A stretch of 44,194 bases of DNA from Marivita sp. XM-24bin2 (GTDB lineage: Bacteria; Pseudomonadota; Alphaproteobacteria; Rhodobacterales; Rhodobacteraceae), in the NCBI GenBank assembly GCA_003149565.1, contig QCWH01000020.1:1-44194 (forward strand), given 5' to 3'. A model generated the notes under the pieces. That model did no database searches, had not been told where the DNA came from, and saw only the letters and a program-made list of their open reading frames with translations. The translations under genes and the position numbers were made by a program. Below, piece after piece: positions 26,826 to 35,970 of this stretch (its first letter is position 1; every line of letters starts with the position of its first letter).

Positions 26826-28358
26826 ATGAAACATGGTATCAATCGTCGTGGCTTCCTCGCGGCATCCGGCGCTTTGGCTGGCGGACTTGCTTTTGTCGGC
26901 CCAACTGTTCTTCGGGCGCAAGAAGGCGGTACTTTGCGATTTGCTCTATCGACCTATCCGCCCAGCTTTGATGCTTGGACATCAAGCGGGACGGCCGCTG
27001 GCACGATCAAGCTTTTGATGCATCGAACACTTGTCAGTTATGATCCGGATGGCATGATGCGCGGCGAACTGGCTGAAAGCTGGGAGGTTGATGAGAGCGG
27101 CGCATGGATTTTCAAATTGCGCGACGCAACCTGGCATGACGGCACGCCGGTCACCGCTGAAGATATCGCATGGAACGTGACCGAGGCGCAAAAGCCTGAC
27201 AGTGCTGCGTACTTGCAAGGCCAACTCGCCCTCATCACCAGTGTCGAAACACCCGACGACAAGACAGTGCGTATGGTTACAGCAGAGCCCCTTGCAGTGC
27301 TGCCTGGCTGGTTTGCACATTACAACATGCCGATGATCAAGAAAGGCGAACCGCGCGATACGATGATTGGTGCAGGACCTTTCAAAATGGGCGAGCGAGA
27401 TCGCGGCGTGTCATTGTCGCTGACCGCCAATCCGGATTATTACAAGGAAGGCCTGCCCAAGCTCGCTGGGATTGAGGCGATCGTCTATGCGGATGAAAAC
27501 CTGCGGGTCGCAGCGTTGGACGCGGGCGACGTCGATCTGATCGAATACGTGCCATGGCAATCAATGGCGGGGGTTGAGGAAAATCCCGACCTCAATCTGA
27601 TAACCCGCGACGGTCCGTTCATGTATCTCACCTTCAACGCGACGCGCGCGCCGTTTGACAATCCCTTGGTGCGTCGTGCTGTGGCACACGCGATCAAGCG
27701 CGAAGACATCGTTGCGGCGGCTTTCTTCGATCGGGGCGGGGTTCTGGCCCACCTGCCGATTGCGGAGCAGTCTGAATTCTTTAACCCCGAATTCAAGGAC
27801 GCGTGGAACTACGATCCGGATAAAGCCAAAGAATTGCTGACCGAGGCGGGGTATCCCGATGGATTTGAATGCACAATGTTGTCTACTGCGCAGTATGGCA
27901 TGCACCAGTCAACGGCCGAGGTCTGCCAAGCGTATCTGTCGATGATCGGCATCAACGTGCAGCTTGATCTGCCGGAATGGTCATCGCGGGTGCAAAAGGG
28001 CAACGAAGGCAGCTACGATCTTGCGGTCATGGGTACGACCGCGGCAAATAACGATCCCGACGGGCTGAGCAATATTCTTGATGGGTCCCTTCCGGCCAGC
28101 TTTGTGCGTAGCTACGGCATGGAAACGCCAGAGATCACAGAAGCCTTTGCACGAGGCCGTGCCGAATTCGACCCAGCAGCGCGCAAAGAAATCTACCGTG
28201 CGCTGGAGGAAGCTGCGATCAACACTGTGCCAATGGTCGGACTTGCTTGGCGGTCGCAAGGCTATGCAATGAAAAACAACGTCACTGGGTTTTCAAATTT
28301 GCCCGGCCAGCTGACCTTCTATTCCGGCATCACGCTGGAAGAAACCATGCTGGGCTGA
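26826..28358 (+). CDS. Peptide-type ABC transporter substrate-binding protein (SBP family 5)
   Basis: This 510-residue periplasmic binding protein has a twin-arginine signal (NRRGFLAASGALAGG) with cleavage near Ala-Gln 31-32. The mature protein starts EGGTLRFALSTYPPSFDAW and has the family 5 pattern (LAESWEVDESGAWIFKLR, then WHDGTPVTAEDIAW). Family 5 proteins bind oligopeptides, dipeptides, nickel, opines or glutathione. AAGGAG lies 8 bp before ATG 26826. It feeds the permeases and ATPases encoded directly downstream. Tat export suggests folding or cofactor binding before secretion, though many Rhodobacteraceae SBPs are so exported. The ligand is unknown but should be the HyuAB/GGT substrate. 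Confidence 0.92.
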   Translation: MKHGINRRGFLAASGALAGGLAFVGPTVLRAQEGGTLRFALSTYPPSFDAWTSSGTAAGTIKLLMHRTLVSYDPDGMMRGELAESWEVDESGAWIFKLRDATWHDGTPVTAEDIAWNVTEAQKPDSAAYLQGQLALITSVETPDDKTVRMVTAEPLAVLPGWFAHYNMPMIKKGEPRDTMIGAGPFKMGERDRGVSLSLTANPDYYKEGLPKLAGIEAIVYADENLRVAALDAGDVDLIEYVPWQSMAGVEENPDLNLITRDGPFMYLTFNATRAPFDNPLVRRAVAHAIKREDIVAAAFFDRGGVLAHLPIAEQSEFFNPEFKDAWNYDPDKAKELLTEAGYPDGFECTMLSTAQYGMHQSTAEVCQAYLSMIGINVQLDLPEWSSRVQKGNEGSYDLAVMGTTAANNDPDGLSNILDGSLPASFVRSYGMETPEITEAFARGRAEFDPAARKEIYRALEEAAINTVPMVGLAWRSQGYAMKNNVTGFSNLPGQLTFYSGITLEETMLG

Positions 28359-28368
28359 ACACCCAGAA

Positions 28369-29328
28369 ATGTTGAGATATATTGCCTATCGCTGTGTCGT
28401 GGCGCTGTTTCTCGTTTGGGTGGTGGTGACTTCGGTTTTCTTGCTGTTGCACCTGATCCCGGGCGATCCGGCAGAGCTGTTGCTCAGCCAGGGTTCCATC
28501 GCCGCCGATCCTGCCGCGGTGGAGGCTTTGCGCGAACGGATGGGACTCAATGAGCCTTTGTGGCAGCAATATCTTGACCATCTGGGGGGCGTCTTGACCG
28601 GAGACCTCGGCGCGTCGTTCAGGGACGGCGCGCCGGTTATCGAGCAGATCGCCACGCGCTTGCCACGCACGCTTGAAGTGATCGTCGCAGCTGCCCTGAT
28701 CGCAACGTCCATCGGTGTTCCGTTGGGAACGTATGCGGCAATCCACGCCAATAGTTTTGCGGACAACGTCATTTCGTTCTTCGCCTCCGCCGCGCTTTCG
28801 ACACCTGTTTTTGTTGTCGGAACCGTTGTGATCCTAATCTTTGCTCAGCAACTCAGAATTCTCCCAGCGGGCGGCTTTGTACCATTTTCCGAAGACCCCC
28901 TCGGACACATCCAGTTGCTGCTTCTGCCTGCAGGAACTGTTGCGCTCTCGCTTTTGGCAGTGATCACCCGGATGAGCCGCGCGTCAGTGCTGGAAGTGCT
29001 GCAACGCGATTATGTGCGCACGGCGCGGGCCAAGGGGATCGTGCGCAAACGCATCCTGCGCCGTCATGTGGTTCGCAACGCTTTGATCCCGGTTCTAACC
29101 ATTCTGGGACTGGAGATGGGAACGCTTATCGGCGGGACGGTTCTTGTTGAGTTCGTGTTTAATTGGCCCGGCTTGTCCGGTTATCTTGTCGCTGCCGTAG
29201 ACGCGCGAGACTACCCCGAAGTTGTTGGCATCGTGATGACGATTTCGATTTTGTTCGTGTTTCTAAACCTAGTGATCGACGTGATCAACGCCGCGCTGGA
29301 TCCTCGTATCAGTCTTGTCCGTCGATGA
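28369..29328 (+). CDS. Peptide-type ABC transporter permease (DppB-like)
   Basis: This 319-residue inner-membrane protein has about six hydrophobic segments, the first at residues 8-29. The N-terminal sequence LRYIAYRCVVALFLVWVV and the following periplasmic loop (PGDPAELLLSQGSIAADPAA, LNEPLWQQY) are typical DppB. The EAA loop that contacts the ATPase is seen as DYVRTARAKGIVRKRILRRH. It pairs with the permease half of the next gene. It starts 10 bp after the SBP stop and overlaps the next start as ATGA. The function follows from family and operon order. Confidence 0.93.
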   Translation: MLRYIAYRCVVALFLVWVVVTSVFLLLHLIPGDPAELLLSQGSIAADPAAVEALRERMGLNEPLWQQYLDHLGGVLTGDLGASFRDGAPVIEQIATRLPRTLEVIVAAALIATSIGVPLGTYAAIHANSFADNVISFFASAALSTPVFVVGTVVILIFAQQLRILPAGGFVPFSEDPLGHIQLLLLPAGTVALSLLAVITRMSRASVLEVLQRDYVRTARAKGIVRKRILRRHVVRNALIPVLTILGLEMGTLIGGTVLVEFVFNWPGLSGYLVAAVDARDYPEVVGIVMTISILFVFLNLVIDVINAALDPRISLVRR

Positions 29329-31190
29329 ACAAAGCCCATAGAAAACTGATCCTGCCGGGCGTGATTGTCTTTTTTATCACTGCACTTGTGTTTCTGGCGC
29401 CAATCCTGCCGCTTGCCGATGTCCGCGAGATGAGCATTCCAAGCCGCTTTGCCGGGCCGTCTGCGAGTCATTGGTTGGGGCAGGATGAATTCGGCCGCGA
29501 CGTGTTGGCGCGGTTGATCTGGGGAGGCCGCGCATCACTTTTCATTGCGGTTGGGTCTGCGCTGGCTGCAGCCGTGATCGGAACGGCGCTGGGCCTATTG
29601 GGCGGATTCTTTCGTGGTGTGGTCGAGGTGCTGACCGTACGCGCGTCGGAGGTGATCTTATGCCTTCCACTATTGCTGCTTGCGCTGCTCGTCGTCGCGA
29701 TCCTTGGGGCCGGGACGTGGCCGCTTATCATTGCGCTGACCATTCTTTACACACCGAATTACGCGCGTGTGGTTTATTCTGCGACTCTTCAGGTGCGATC
29801 TCTTGACTACGTCACAGCGCAAACAGCAATGGGTGCTCATCCGATGCAAATCCTCGCGCGGACTGTGCTGCCAAACATCATGCCGCCGCTACTCGTTCAG
29901 ATGTCGCTGGTCATCGCATCTGCGTTAGTGATCGAAAGTGGTTTGAGTTTCTTGGGGCTTGGAGTTGTCCCACCAACACCGTCTTGGGGGCTGATGATCC
30001 GTGCTGCGCGTGGCGCGATGGAACAGCAGCCACTCTTGTTGATTTGGCCGTCCCTGGCATTGGCGGGTACGATCTTTACCTTCAACCTGTTGTGCGACCG
30101 ACTTCAATCGGTTTTGGACCCACGCGGCATCACGGGTGGTGGCGCTTTTTGGCTTCGCAAAAATCAACGGAAGACAGTCGAAAATGAGCGCGTTGCTGAG
30201 CCATCCACTGACGCACTGTTACTTGTCGAAGACCTATCGATTGTGCTCGGCAGAGAGGGACGCGACACCGAACTGGTGCGTGGCGTATCATTCAAAGTGA
30301 TGCCAGGTGAAACGCGGGCAATCGTTGGGGAAAGTGGTTCTGGAAAGACTTTGTCTGGATTGGCACTAAACGGTTTGCTGCCGGATGTTTTGTCAATCAA
30401 TGGCGGTCGGGCGCTGTTTTCTACCCGAGAGGGTGCACAAGTTGATCTGACACGTCTTGATGAAGACGCATTTCGTAGCTTGCGCGGTCGTGAAGTGTCG
30501 ATGGTCTTTCAAGACGCCGCGGCAGCCCTAAACCCGGTGTTGCGCATTGGCGAACAGGTCGGGGAGGCGATCCGTGCTCATAAGGAAATTGATGACGCGG
30601 CGTTGGATGAGCGGATCATATCCCTGTTGCGCCAAGTCGGATTGCCCGATCCAGAACGCCGCGTAAGATCTTATCCACACGAACTTTCCGGCGGTCAACG
30701 TCAGCGGGCAATGATTGCTGTTGCGGTGGCAAATGAACCGCGTCTGCTGATCGCGGATGAACCGACAACAGCCCTTGACCCGACAATTCAAGCGCAGATC
30801 TTGGACCTATTTAAGACCTTGATGGCGGACACGTCTGGCATGGGTCTGATATTTGTCACACATGATCTTGCCGTCGTGTCCGAAATCGCCGACCGCGTTA
30901 CAGTAATGTATGCTGGCGAAGTCGTCGAGGAAGGTCCAGTGGCCGACGTCTTCGAACGTCCGCGGCATCCCTATACAGCGGCCTTGATCGCCTCTGTGCC
31001 GGAAGGTGACGCGGATCGGTTGATCGCCATTCCGGGAACGGTGCCAACGCCGAAAGACTTGCCGCCGGGGTGTCGGTTTGCGCCGCGCTGTGCCCACGCA
31101 ATTGATGCATGTACTACACATTCGCCCGAGGCTGAACACCCATCCTTGGATCGCCGGACCCGCTGCATTCGCTGGAAGGATGTCACATGA
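29325..31190 (+). CDS. Fused ABC permease and ATPase (DppC-DppD in one chain)
   Basis: ATG 29325 overlaps the dppB stop. Residues about 1-268 are a DppC permease: N-terminal membrane helix, HWLGQDEFGRDVLARLIWG, and EAA loop DYVTAQTAMGAHPMQILART. A polar linker of about 28 residues (about 269-296, with KNQRKTVENERVAEPS) leads straight into a DppD ATPase. The ATPase has Walker A GESGSGKT (335-342), signature LSGGQRQR (454-461), Walker B LLIADEP (474-480) and a C-terminal oligo/HPY tail with CRFAPRCAHAIDAC. No stop or frameshift separates the parts. Such permease-ATPase fusions are known in this family but are a minority. With DppB and DppF it forms the importer. Confidence 0.93.
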   Translation: MNKAHRKLILPGVIVFFITALVFLAPILPLADVREMSIPSRFAGPSASHWLGQDEFGRDVLARLIWGGRASLFIAVGSALAAAVIGTALGLLGGFFRGVVEVLTVRASEVILCLPLLLLALLVVAILGAGTWPLIIALTILYTPNYARVVYSATLQVRSLDYVTAQTAMGAHPMQILARTVLPNIMPPLLVQMSLVIASALVIESGLSFLGLGVVPPTPSWGLMIRAARGAMEQQPLLLIWPSLALAGTIFTFNLLCDRLQSVLDPRGITGGGAFWLRKNQRKTVENERVAEPSTDALLLVEDLSIVLGREGRDTELVRGVSFKVMPGETRAIVGESGSGKTLSGLALNGLLPDVLSINGGRALFSTREGAQVDLTRLDEDAFRSLRGREVSMVFQDAAAALNPVLRIGEQVGEAIRAHKEIDDAALDERIISLLRQVGLPDPERRVRSYPHELSGGQRQRAMIAVAVANEPRLLIADEPTTALDPTIQAQILDLFKTLMADTSGMGLIFVTHDLAVVSEIADRVTVMYAGEVVEEGPVADVFERPRHPYTAALIASVPEGDADRLIAIPGTVPTPKDLPPGCRFAPRCAHAIDACTTHSPEAEHPSLDRRTRCIRWKDVT

Positions 31191-32182
31191 CCGATGCGCC
31201 GCTGGTGATCACCGAAAATCTGGGGCGTAATTTCCCCACGCGGCAAGGTCTCATGGGGCGGGCTCGGGATGTCTGGGCGGTGCGTGATGTCACACTGTCT
31301 GTGTCCAAAGGGGAGACCCTAGGCGTCGTGGGTGAGTCCGGTTGTGGGAAGTCAACGCTTGGCCGGATGATGATGGGATTGGATATCCCGACCACTGGCA
31401 AAATAACATTTGACGGGCGCAATCTGGCCCACATGCCAGGTCCCGAACGTCGGCGGCTGGCCCGTCGGATGCAAATGGTTTTTCAGGACCCGTTCGGCTC
31501 TCTTGATCCGCGCCGAAGCGTAGGAGCGCAGGTCGCTGACGGTCTGCGCATTCATGGCATTGTGCCGGACCAGAATATCAAAGAGGAAGTGCGCCGCCTG
31601 ATCGAACAGGTTGGCCTGTCTGCGGACGCAGCGATGCGTCGTCCGCATGAATTTTCCGGCGGACAAAGGCAGCGCATTGCAGTGGCGCGCGCCTTAGCTA
31701 CGCGGCCGGAATTCATCGTTGCTGATGAGCCAGTGTCGGCCCTCGATGTGTCGATTCAGGCGCAGGTTGTCAACCTGTTGATGGACCTTCGCGAAGAGTT
31801 GGACCTCGCGATGCTATTTATCAGTCATGACCTCCACGTGGTGCGACACCTCTGTAATCGGATCGTGGTTATGTATCTGGGCCGCATCGTAGAAGAGGGG
31901 CCGGTCGCCAAGGTTTTCGGTACTCCCGCTCATCCCTATACAAGGGCTCTGCTTGAATCGACGCCGTCACTGCACCCGCGTAATGAAGCACTCGGGGATC
32001 GGGTTCTGCCAGGTGAATTGCCCAGCCCGGTGAACCCGCCCTCGGGCTGCCCGTTCCGGACACGGTGTCCAATTGCCGAACCTGAGTGCGCTCAAGCGGT
32101 CCCGCCCTTGACGGGTCCAACCGATACTTGGCGGGCAGCGTGTATAAAGGCGGGGCCGCTCAAACATTCTTGGAACCAATAA
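31187..32182 (+). CDS. Peptide-type ABC transporter ATPase (DppF-like)
   Basis: This 331-residue cytoplasmic ATPase has Walker A GESGCGKST (49-57), Q-loop VFQDPFGSLDPR, signature FSGGQRQR (156-163), Walker B FIVADEP (176-182) and a C-terminal oligo/HPY domain with CPFRTRCPIAEPEC. It should pair with the ATPase half of the preceding fusion. ATG 31187 overlaps that gene's stop (ATGA). It is the last gene of the hyuAB-ABC operon; the next gene lies 99 bp away behind copy 2 of the shared element. Confidence 0.94.
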   Translation: MTDAPLVITENLGRNFPTRQGLMGRARDVWAVRDVTLSVSKGETLGVVGESGCGKSTLGRMMMGLDIPTTGKITFDGRNLAHMPGPERRRLARRMQMVFQDPFGSLDPRRSVGAQVADGLRIHGIVPDQNIKEEVRRLIEQVGLSADAAMRRPHEFSGGQRQRIAVARALATRPEFIVADEPVSALDVSIQAQVVNLLMDLREELDLAMLFISHDLHVVRHLCNRIVVMYLGRIVEEGPVAKVFGTPAHPYTRALLESTPSLHPRNEALGDRVLPGELPSPVNPPSGCPFRTRCPIAEPECAQAVPPLTGPTDTWRAACIKAGPLKHSWNQ

Positions 32183-32195
32183 AAACTTCTATCGC

Positions 32196-32219
32196 GCAAC
32201 AAGCCTTTTCAATTGGACG
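32196..32219 (+). promoter_or_regulatory. Shared 24-bp element, copy 2
   Basis: This is the second copy of the element at 22951-22974, same orientation, 20 of 24 bases equal. It sits 62 bp before the creatininase-like gene in a 99-bp gap, where a new transcript would need its promoter. Its presence before both plus-strand operons suggests common regulation, probably by the LysR protein encoded at 36639-37553. Confidence 0.65.
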
Positions 32220-32281
32220 TAACCCCTCGAAGGGCCGTTTCATAGAGGCCAGACGAAGACCACGTTTGTAGGAGCGCGCTG

Positions 32282-33091
32282 ATGATTCCAAAGGTCCGTA
32301 TGGCGGAACTGACATCCCAAGAGGCACGTGAAAACCTAACCGAAGATGCGGTGGTTTTGCTACCTATGGGATCGTTGGAGGATCAGGGAATTCATGCACC
32401 AATGGGCGACTACATGGCCGCTGATCTGGTTGCAATTGAAATCGCGAACGCCGCCCGTTTGGATGGGGTTGCGACATTTGTCGCCCCAGTGATCCCATTC
32501 GGTGGCAGGGACTTTTTTGACTCCAGTCACGGCGGAATATCGGTCAGCCATGCCACTTTGGCTGGGATTATCGATGACATGTTCTATTGCCTGAACCGGC
32601 ACAACATCCGCAAAATAATGATCGTGAATGGCCATGGTGGCAATGTTCCGGTGATCACCGAGGTCGCATTGAAGTGGCGGCACAATGGGGGGTTGTTCGT
32701 GCCGTCGATGTATCTCTGGCAAGTGGCTTACGGCGAATTACCAGGGCTGATCGGGGCGGAGACGGCAAAGAAATCTTCGGGTCACGGAGGCGATCCGTTG
32801 ACATCAGTGGGTCTGCATTTCTACCCTGATCTACTACGGCCTGACCTTGTGCAACCAGCACCGAAAGCTGGCAAGCTGAATGGGCTGGATTTATCCAGCT
32901 TTTCTACCGCGCGCTATGACGGCGCGAATTTCCAGGTGCCGATCGAAGCGCTTGAAACCACTCAGACAGGCGCTTGGAATTGTGATCCGACGCTCAGCTG
33001 CGTGGAGACAGGTCAAAAGCTGGTAGCTCGGTTGGCCGAGATCGGAGCCGGTTTCGTGCGAGATCACGTGGCGCGTGGGCTGCATACCTAA
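32282..33091 (+). CDS. Creatininase-family amidohydrolase with altered metal motif
   Basis: The 269-residue protein has the creatininase fold signs: LPMGSLEDQGIHAPMGDY (28-44), FGGRDFFDSSHGGISVS, IVNGHGGN (114-121) and SGHGGDPLTS (166-175). In true creatininase the first site reads E-x-H with a later Asp, and all act as metal ligands. Here the His position is Gln35 and the Asp position is Tyr44, with Asp43 beside it; NGHGGN replaces NGHYEN. It may be a distinct subgroup with another metal set. Family members open cyclic amides or hydrolyse formamides. AGGAGCG near the ATG is the ribosome site. It is first in an operon with the TRAP transporter and the RraA-like protein. Confidence 0.85.
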   Translation: MIPKVRMAELTSQEARENLTEDAVVLLPMGSLEDQGIHAPMGDYMAADLVAIEIANAARLDGVATFVAPVIPFGGRDFFDSSHGGISVSHATLAGIIDDMFYCLNRHNIRKIMIVNGHGGNVPVITEVALKWRHNGGLFVPSMYLWQVAYGELPGLIGAETAKKSSGHGGDPLTSVGLHFYPDLLRPDLVQPAPKAGKLNGLDLSSFSTARYDGANFQVPIEALETTQTGAWNCDPTLSCVETGQKLVARLAEIGAGFVRDHVARGLHT

Positions 33092-33117
33092 AAATTAATC
33101 AACATGGGAGTAAGACA

Positions 33118-34116
33118 ATGAAAAATATTGCAAAAATGACAATCGCGACAGCAATGGCATTGACCTTCGCCGCCGCTGCGCAGGCCGAAACGACTTGGCG
33201 TATGGCTACCAAGCAGCCAGTGGATAGCCCCGAAGGCCGGGTTTTTGAGAGATTTGCTGATCTGACCGAGCAGTACACCAATGGCGAATTGAAGATCGAC
33301 GTTTATCCGAACGAACAGTTGGGTAAAGAAGATGCAGTCCTCGAACAGCTTCAGGCGAATATTGTCCAGATTTACGCCGAAGGTTTCGGGTACATGAAAA
33401 AGTGGGAACCTGCCTTGGCATGGGTTTCCGCAGCCTTTGCCTTTGATGATTATGACCACTGGCAGCGCTTCATGACATCCGAAACGGTTGAGGGCTGGTT
33501 CGATAGCGCTGCCGATCAGTCAGGTGTGCGGCCGCTGGGCGATCCGACCCGCATCTTGCGCGGTCCATTCCGAGTTATGGTGTCCAACAAGCCCATCGAA
33601 ACCGCCGCCGATGTGCAGAACATCAAGCTACGGATGCACGAAAACAAGGTGGCTATCGAAACCTGGGATCATCTGGGTGCCGAGGTAATCACACTGCCCT
33701 GGACCGAGGTTTATCAAGGCATTTCCAAAGGGATCGTCGAAGCCGTGAATTCGCCGATTGCACTGGTTGAATCCATGCGCTTCAACGAAGTTGCGCCTTA
33801 TATAACGCGCCATGATGAATACTGGCAGTCCATCGGTTTCATGGTCAACGAACAGGCTTTGGCCGCACTGGATGACGCAACCCGCGAAGGATTGATGAAA
33901 GCCTATGACGAGGCTGGCGATCTTAGCCAAGAGATCATGTTCAGCGAAGCGGAGAAAGGCATTGAGCGGATGAAAGCCGCAGGTGCCACTTACACGGTGC
34001 TCGACACCGCTCCAATGGTCGAAAGCATGCGCGGCTTCTACGAGCAGATGGCTGAATCCGGTGATCTGCCTGAGGGCTTTGTCGAAGCCATTGAAATGAC
34101 GCGGGCCTCGAATTGA
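33118..34116 (+). CDS. dctP: TRAP transporter substrate-binding protein (DctP family)
   Basis: This 332-residue periplasmic protein has a Sec signal peptide (MKNIAKMTIATAMALTF, cleavage after AQA near residue 23). The mature part starts ETTWRMATKQPVDSPEG. The family Arg that binds the carboxylate of the ligand should be in the ILRGPFRVM region; LRMHENKVAIETWDHLGAEVITLPWTE is the typical DctP central block. Ligands of this family are mostly organic acids. GGGAG lies 9 bp upstream of the ATG. It is followed by dctQ with a TTGA overlap and by dctM. Confidence 0.93.
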   Translation: MKNIAKMTIATAMALTFAAAAQAETTWRMATKQPVDSPEGRVFERFADLTEQYTNGELKIDVYPNEQLGKEDAVLEQLQANIVQIYAEGFGYMKKWEPALAWVSAAFAFDDYDHWQRFMTSETVEGWFDSAADQSGVRPLGDPTRILRGPFRVMVSNKPIETAADVQNIKLRMHENKVAIETWDHLGAEVITLPWTEVYQGISKGIVEAVNSPIALVESMRFNEVAPYITRHDEYWQSIGFMVNEQALAALDDATREGLMKAYDEAGDLSQEIMFSEAEKGIERMKAAGATYTVLDTAPMVESMRGFYEQMAESGDLPEGFVEAIEMTRASN

Positions 34117-34676
34117 TACCGCATGACTACACCCCAGAGAGCCCGTTGCAGCGGGCTCTCAATGCTGTTGATCGTTTGAATTGGTCGCTTGGTGGAGCCT
34201 TTTTGTGGCTGTCCAACACTTGCCTGCTTGTGATGCTTGCGCTGACCACTGCTACGATCCTTATGCGGCCGTTTAACGTTTCGTTTTACTGGATGTGGCC
34301 GTGGACCATGGTCTTTTTCATCTGGTTGTCGTTTTTCGGGTTCTTCGCGCTTTATGCCCGTCTCAAGGATGTGCGGGTAGATTTCCTGGCCAACATGCTT
34401 GGCCCTAAAGGCTTTGCGCTCACCCGCGTCCTTACGGACGTGGCAACGCTTCTGGTGACGGGAGTGCTGATCTCACAAATTCCGACAGTAATCGCGACAT
34501 CGCGCGGCGTCTTTGACGGAGCGATACTGCCTGCCGGATACGAAGTACCGCGCATTGCTCTGTCGATCCCACTGATGATTTCAACCGTACTGGTGGCCTT
34601 CAGCGCCGTGCTTGATCTGGCCAAGATGGCTGCTGGCATGCCCGAAAACACCAACACATTCCACCCGGAGATTTAA
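34113..34676 (+). CDS. dctQ: TRAP transporter small permease (DctQ family)
   Basis: This 187-residue protein has four membrane segments, with SNTCLLVMLALTTATIL as the first and FYWMWPWTMVFFIWLSFFGFFALY as the family core. A TTG start at 34113, overlapping the dctP stop (TTGA), is chosen because the nearby ATG at 34123 is out of frame and no other in-frame ATG precedes the first membrane helix. DctQ joins DctM in the sodium-driven transporter. The C-terminal helix is followed by a short polar tail (MPENTNTFHPEI). Confidence 0.88.
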   Translation: MIPHDYTPESPLQRALNAVDRLNWSLGGAFLWLSNTCLLVMLALTTATILMRPFNVSFYWMWPWTMVFFIWLSFFGFFALYARLKDVRVDFLANMLGPKGFALTRVLTDVATLLVTGVLISQIPTVIATSRGVFDGAILPAGYEVPRIALSIPLMISTVLVAFSAVLDLAKMAAGMPENTNTFHPEI

Positions 34677-34679
34677 AGG

Positions 34680-35963
34680 ATGGCGTGGATCCTGTTTGGG
34701 ACGTTTATCGTCCTCATTCTGATGCGTGTGCCGATCTCGATCGCCATCGGCACGGCAGTCGTATTGACTTTTCTGACGTCTGATTTCTCGAGCGCATTAC
34801 AGATCATACCACAGCAAATGCTGGAAGGCGTGAACAAGGCATCGCTTACAGCCGTTCCCTTTTTCATCATGGCCGGAAACCTGATGAATGCGACGGGTGT
34901 CACCGAACGAATCTTCGCTTTTGCAAACGCACTTGTTGGGCACTTAAAGGCCGGGCTTGCCCAAGTGAACGTACTCTCGTCTATGATCTTTGCAGGCATT
35001 TCTGGTGCTGCCGTCGCCGACTGCGCGGGCCTTGGCGCAATTGAGATTAAAGCAATGCGTGAAGCCGGATATAAGCCGTCTTTTGCCGCAGCAATCACCG
35101 TGGCTTCGTCGGTCATTGGTCCCTTGATCCCACCCTCGATAGGCTTGGTCATCTATGCCTTTTTGGCCCAGCAATCTATTGAAAGGATGTTCCTTGCAGG
35201 TTTGATCCCCGGTCTGTTGGTGGGCGCCTCATTGATGTTTTACGTCCGGATCGTTGCAGGTTTTCGTGATTTTCCAACCCAACCGCGCGCAACAGTTAAA
35301 CATGTGACCCATACTGCGCGCCATGGCTTCGCTGCGTTGATGGCCCCGGCAATTATTCTTGGCTCGATTATGTTCGGCTTTGTTACCGCGACAGAGGCCG
35401 GTGTTCTTGCCTGTATCTACTGCATCATCCTAGGTGTTTGGTATAAGGAATTGACGTGGAAAGGCTTCTTCGGCGCACTCAGCGACACCGCAATGATGAC
35501 AGCTGTGATCATGATCATCATTTCGTTCTCCATTGCTATGGGCTGGCTGCTGGCAATCGACCAGACACCGCAGAAGTTGGCTAAATGGACGTTTGCACTC
35601 ACTGAAAGCCGCAATGTGTTTTTGGCATTGCTCTTGGTGTTCATAGTCCTTGTCGGCTGTGTTGTCGAAGGTGTGCCAGCAAAGCTAATTCTGGTGCCGA
35701 CGCTCTTGCCACTGATCGACGCATACGGGATCGACCGCGTGCATTTCGGGATCATCATCCAGCTTGGTCTCCTGATTGGCATCGCGACCCCGCCAATGGG
35801 TATCGGTCTCTACATTGTGGCGGAGGTGGGCCGGGTGGCATTTGAAAAAGTAACACTTGCGGTGCTACCAATGCTCCTCCCTCTTTTCGCCGTGCTGATC
35901 CTGCTGACTTATGTTCCGGCAGTTTCCACCTTCCTCCCCGATCTCGTTCTTGGAAAGCAATAG
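34680..35963 (+). CDS. dctM: TRAP transporter large permease (DctM family)
   Basis: The 427-residue protein forms the transport channel, with about 12 hydrophobic stretches. The family blocks VPFFIMAGNLM, SSMIFAGISGAAVADCAGLG, SVIGPLIPPSIGLVIYAFL and ITPPMGIGLY-like (IATPPMGIGLYIV) are present. AAAGGA sits next to the ATG, 3 bp after dctQ. It imports the ligand captured by DctP using the sodium gradient. The RraA-like gene follows 7 bp after its stop, so all are on one transcript. Confidence 0.94.
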   Translation: MAWILFGTFIVLILMRVPISIAIGTAVVLTFLTSDFSSALQIIPQQMLEGVNKASLTAVPFFIMAGNLMNATGVTERIFAFANALVGHLKAGLAQVNVLSSMIFAGISGAAVADCAGLGAIEIKAMREAGYKPSFAAAITVASSVIGPLIPPSIGLVIYAFLAQQSIERMFLAGLIPGLLVGASLMFYVRIVAGFRDFPTQPRATVKHVTHTARHGFAALMAPAIILGSIMFGFVTATEAGVLACIYCIILGVWYKELTWKGFFGALSDTAMMTAVIMIIISFSIAMGWLLAIDQTPQKLAKWTFALTESRNVFLALLLVFIVLVGCVVEGVPAKLILVPTLLPLIDAYGIDRVHFGIIIQLGLLIGIATPPMGIGLYIVAEVGRVAFEKVTLAVLPMLLPLFAVLILLTYVPAVSTFLPDLVLGKQ

Positions 35964-35970
35964 GACTGTC

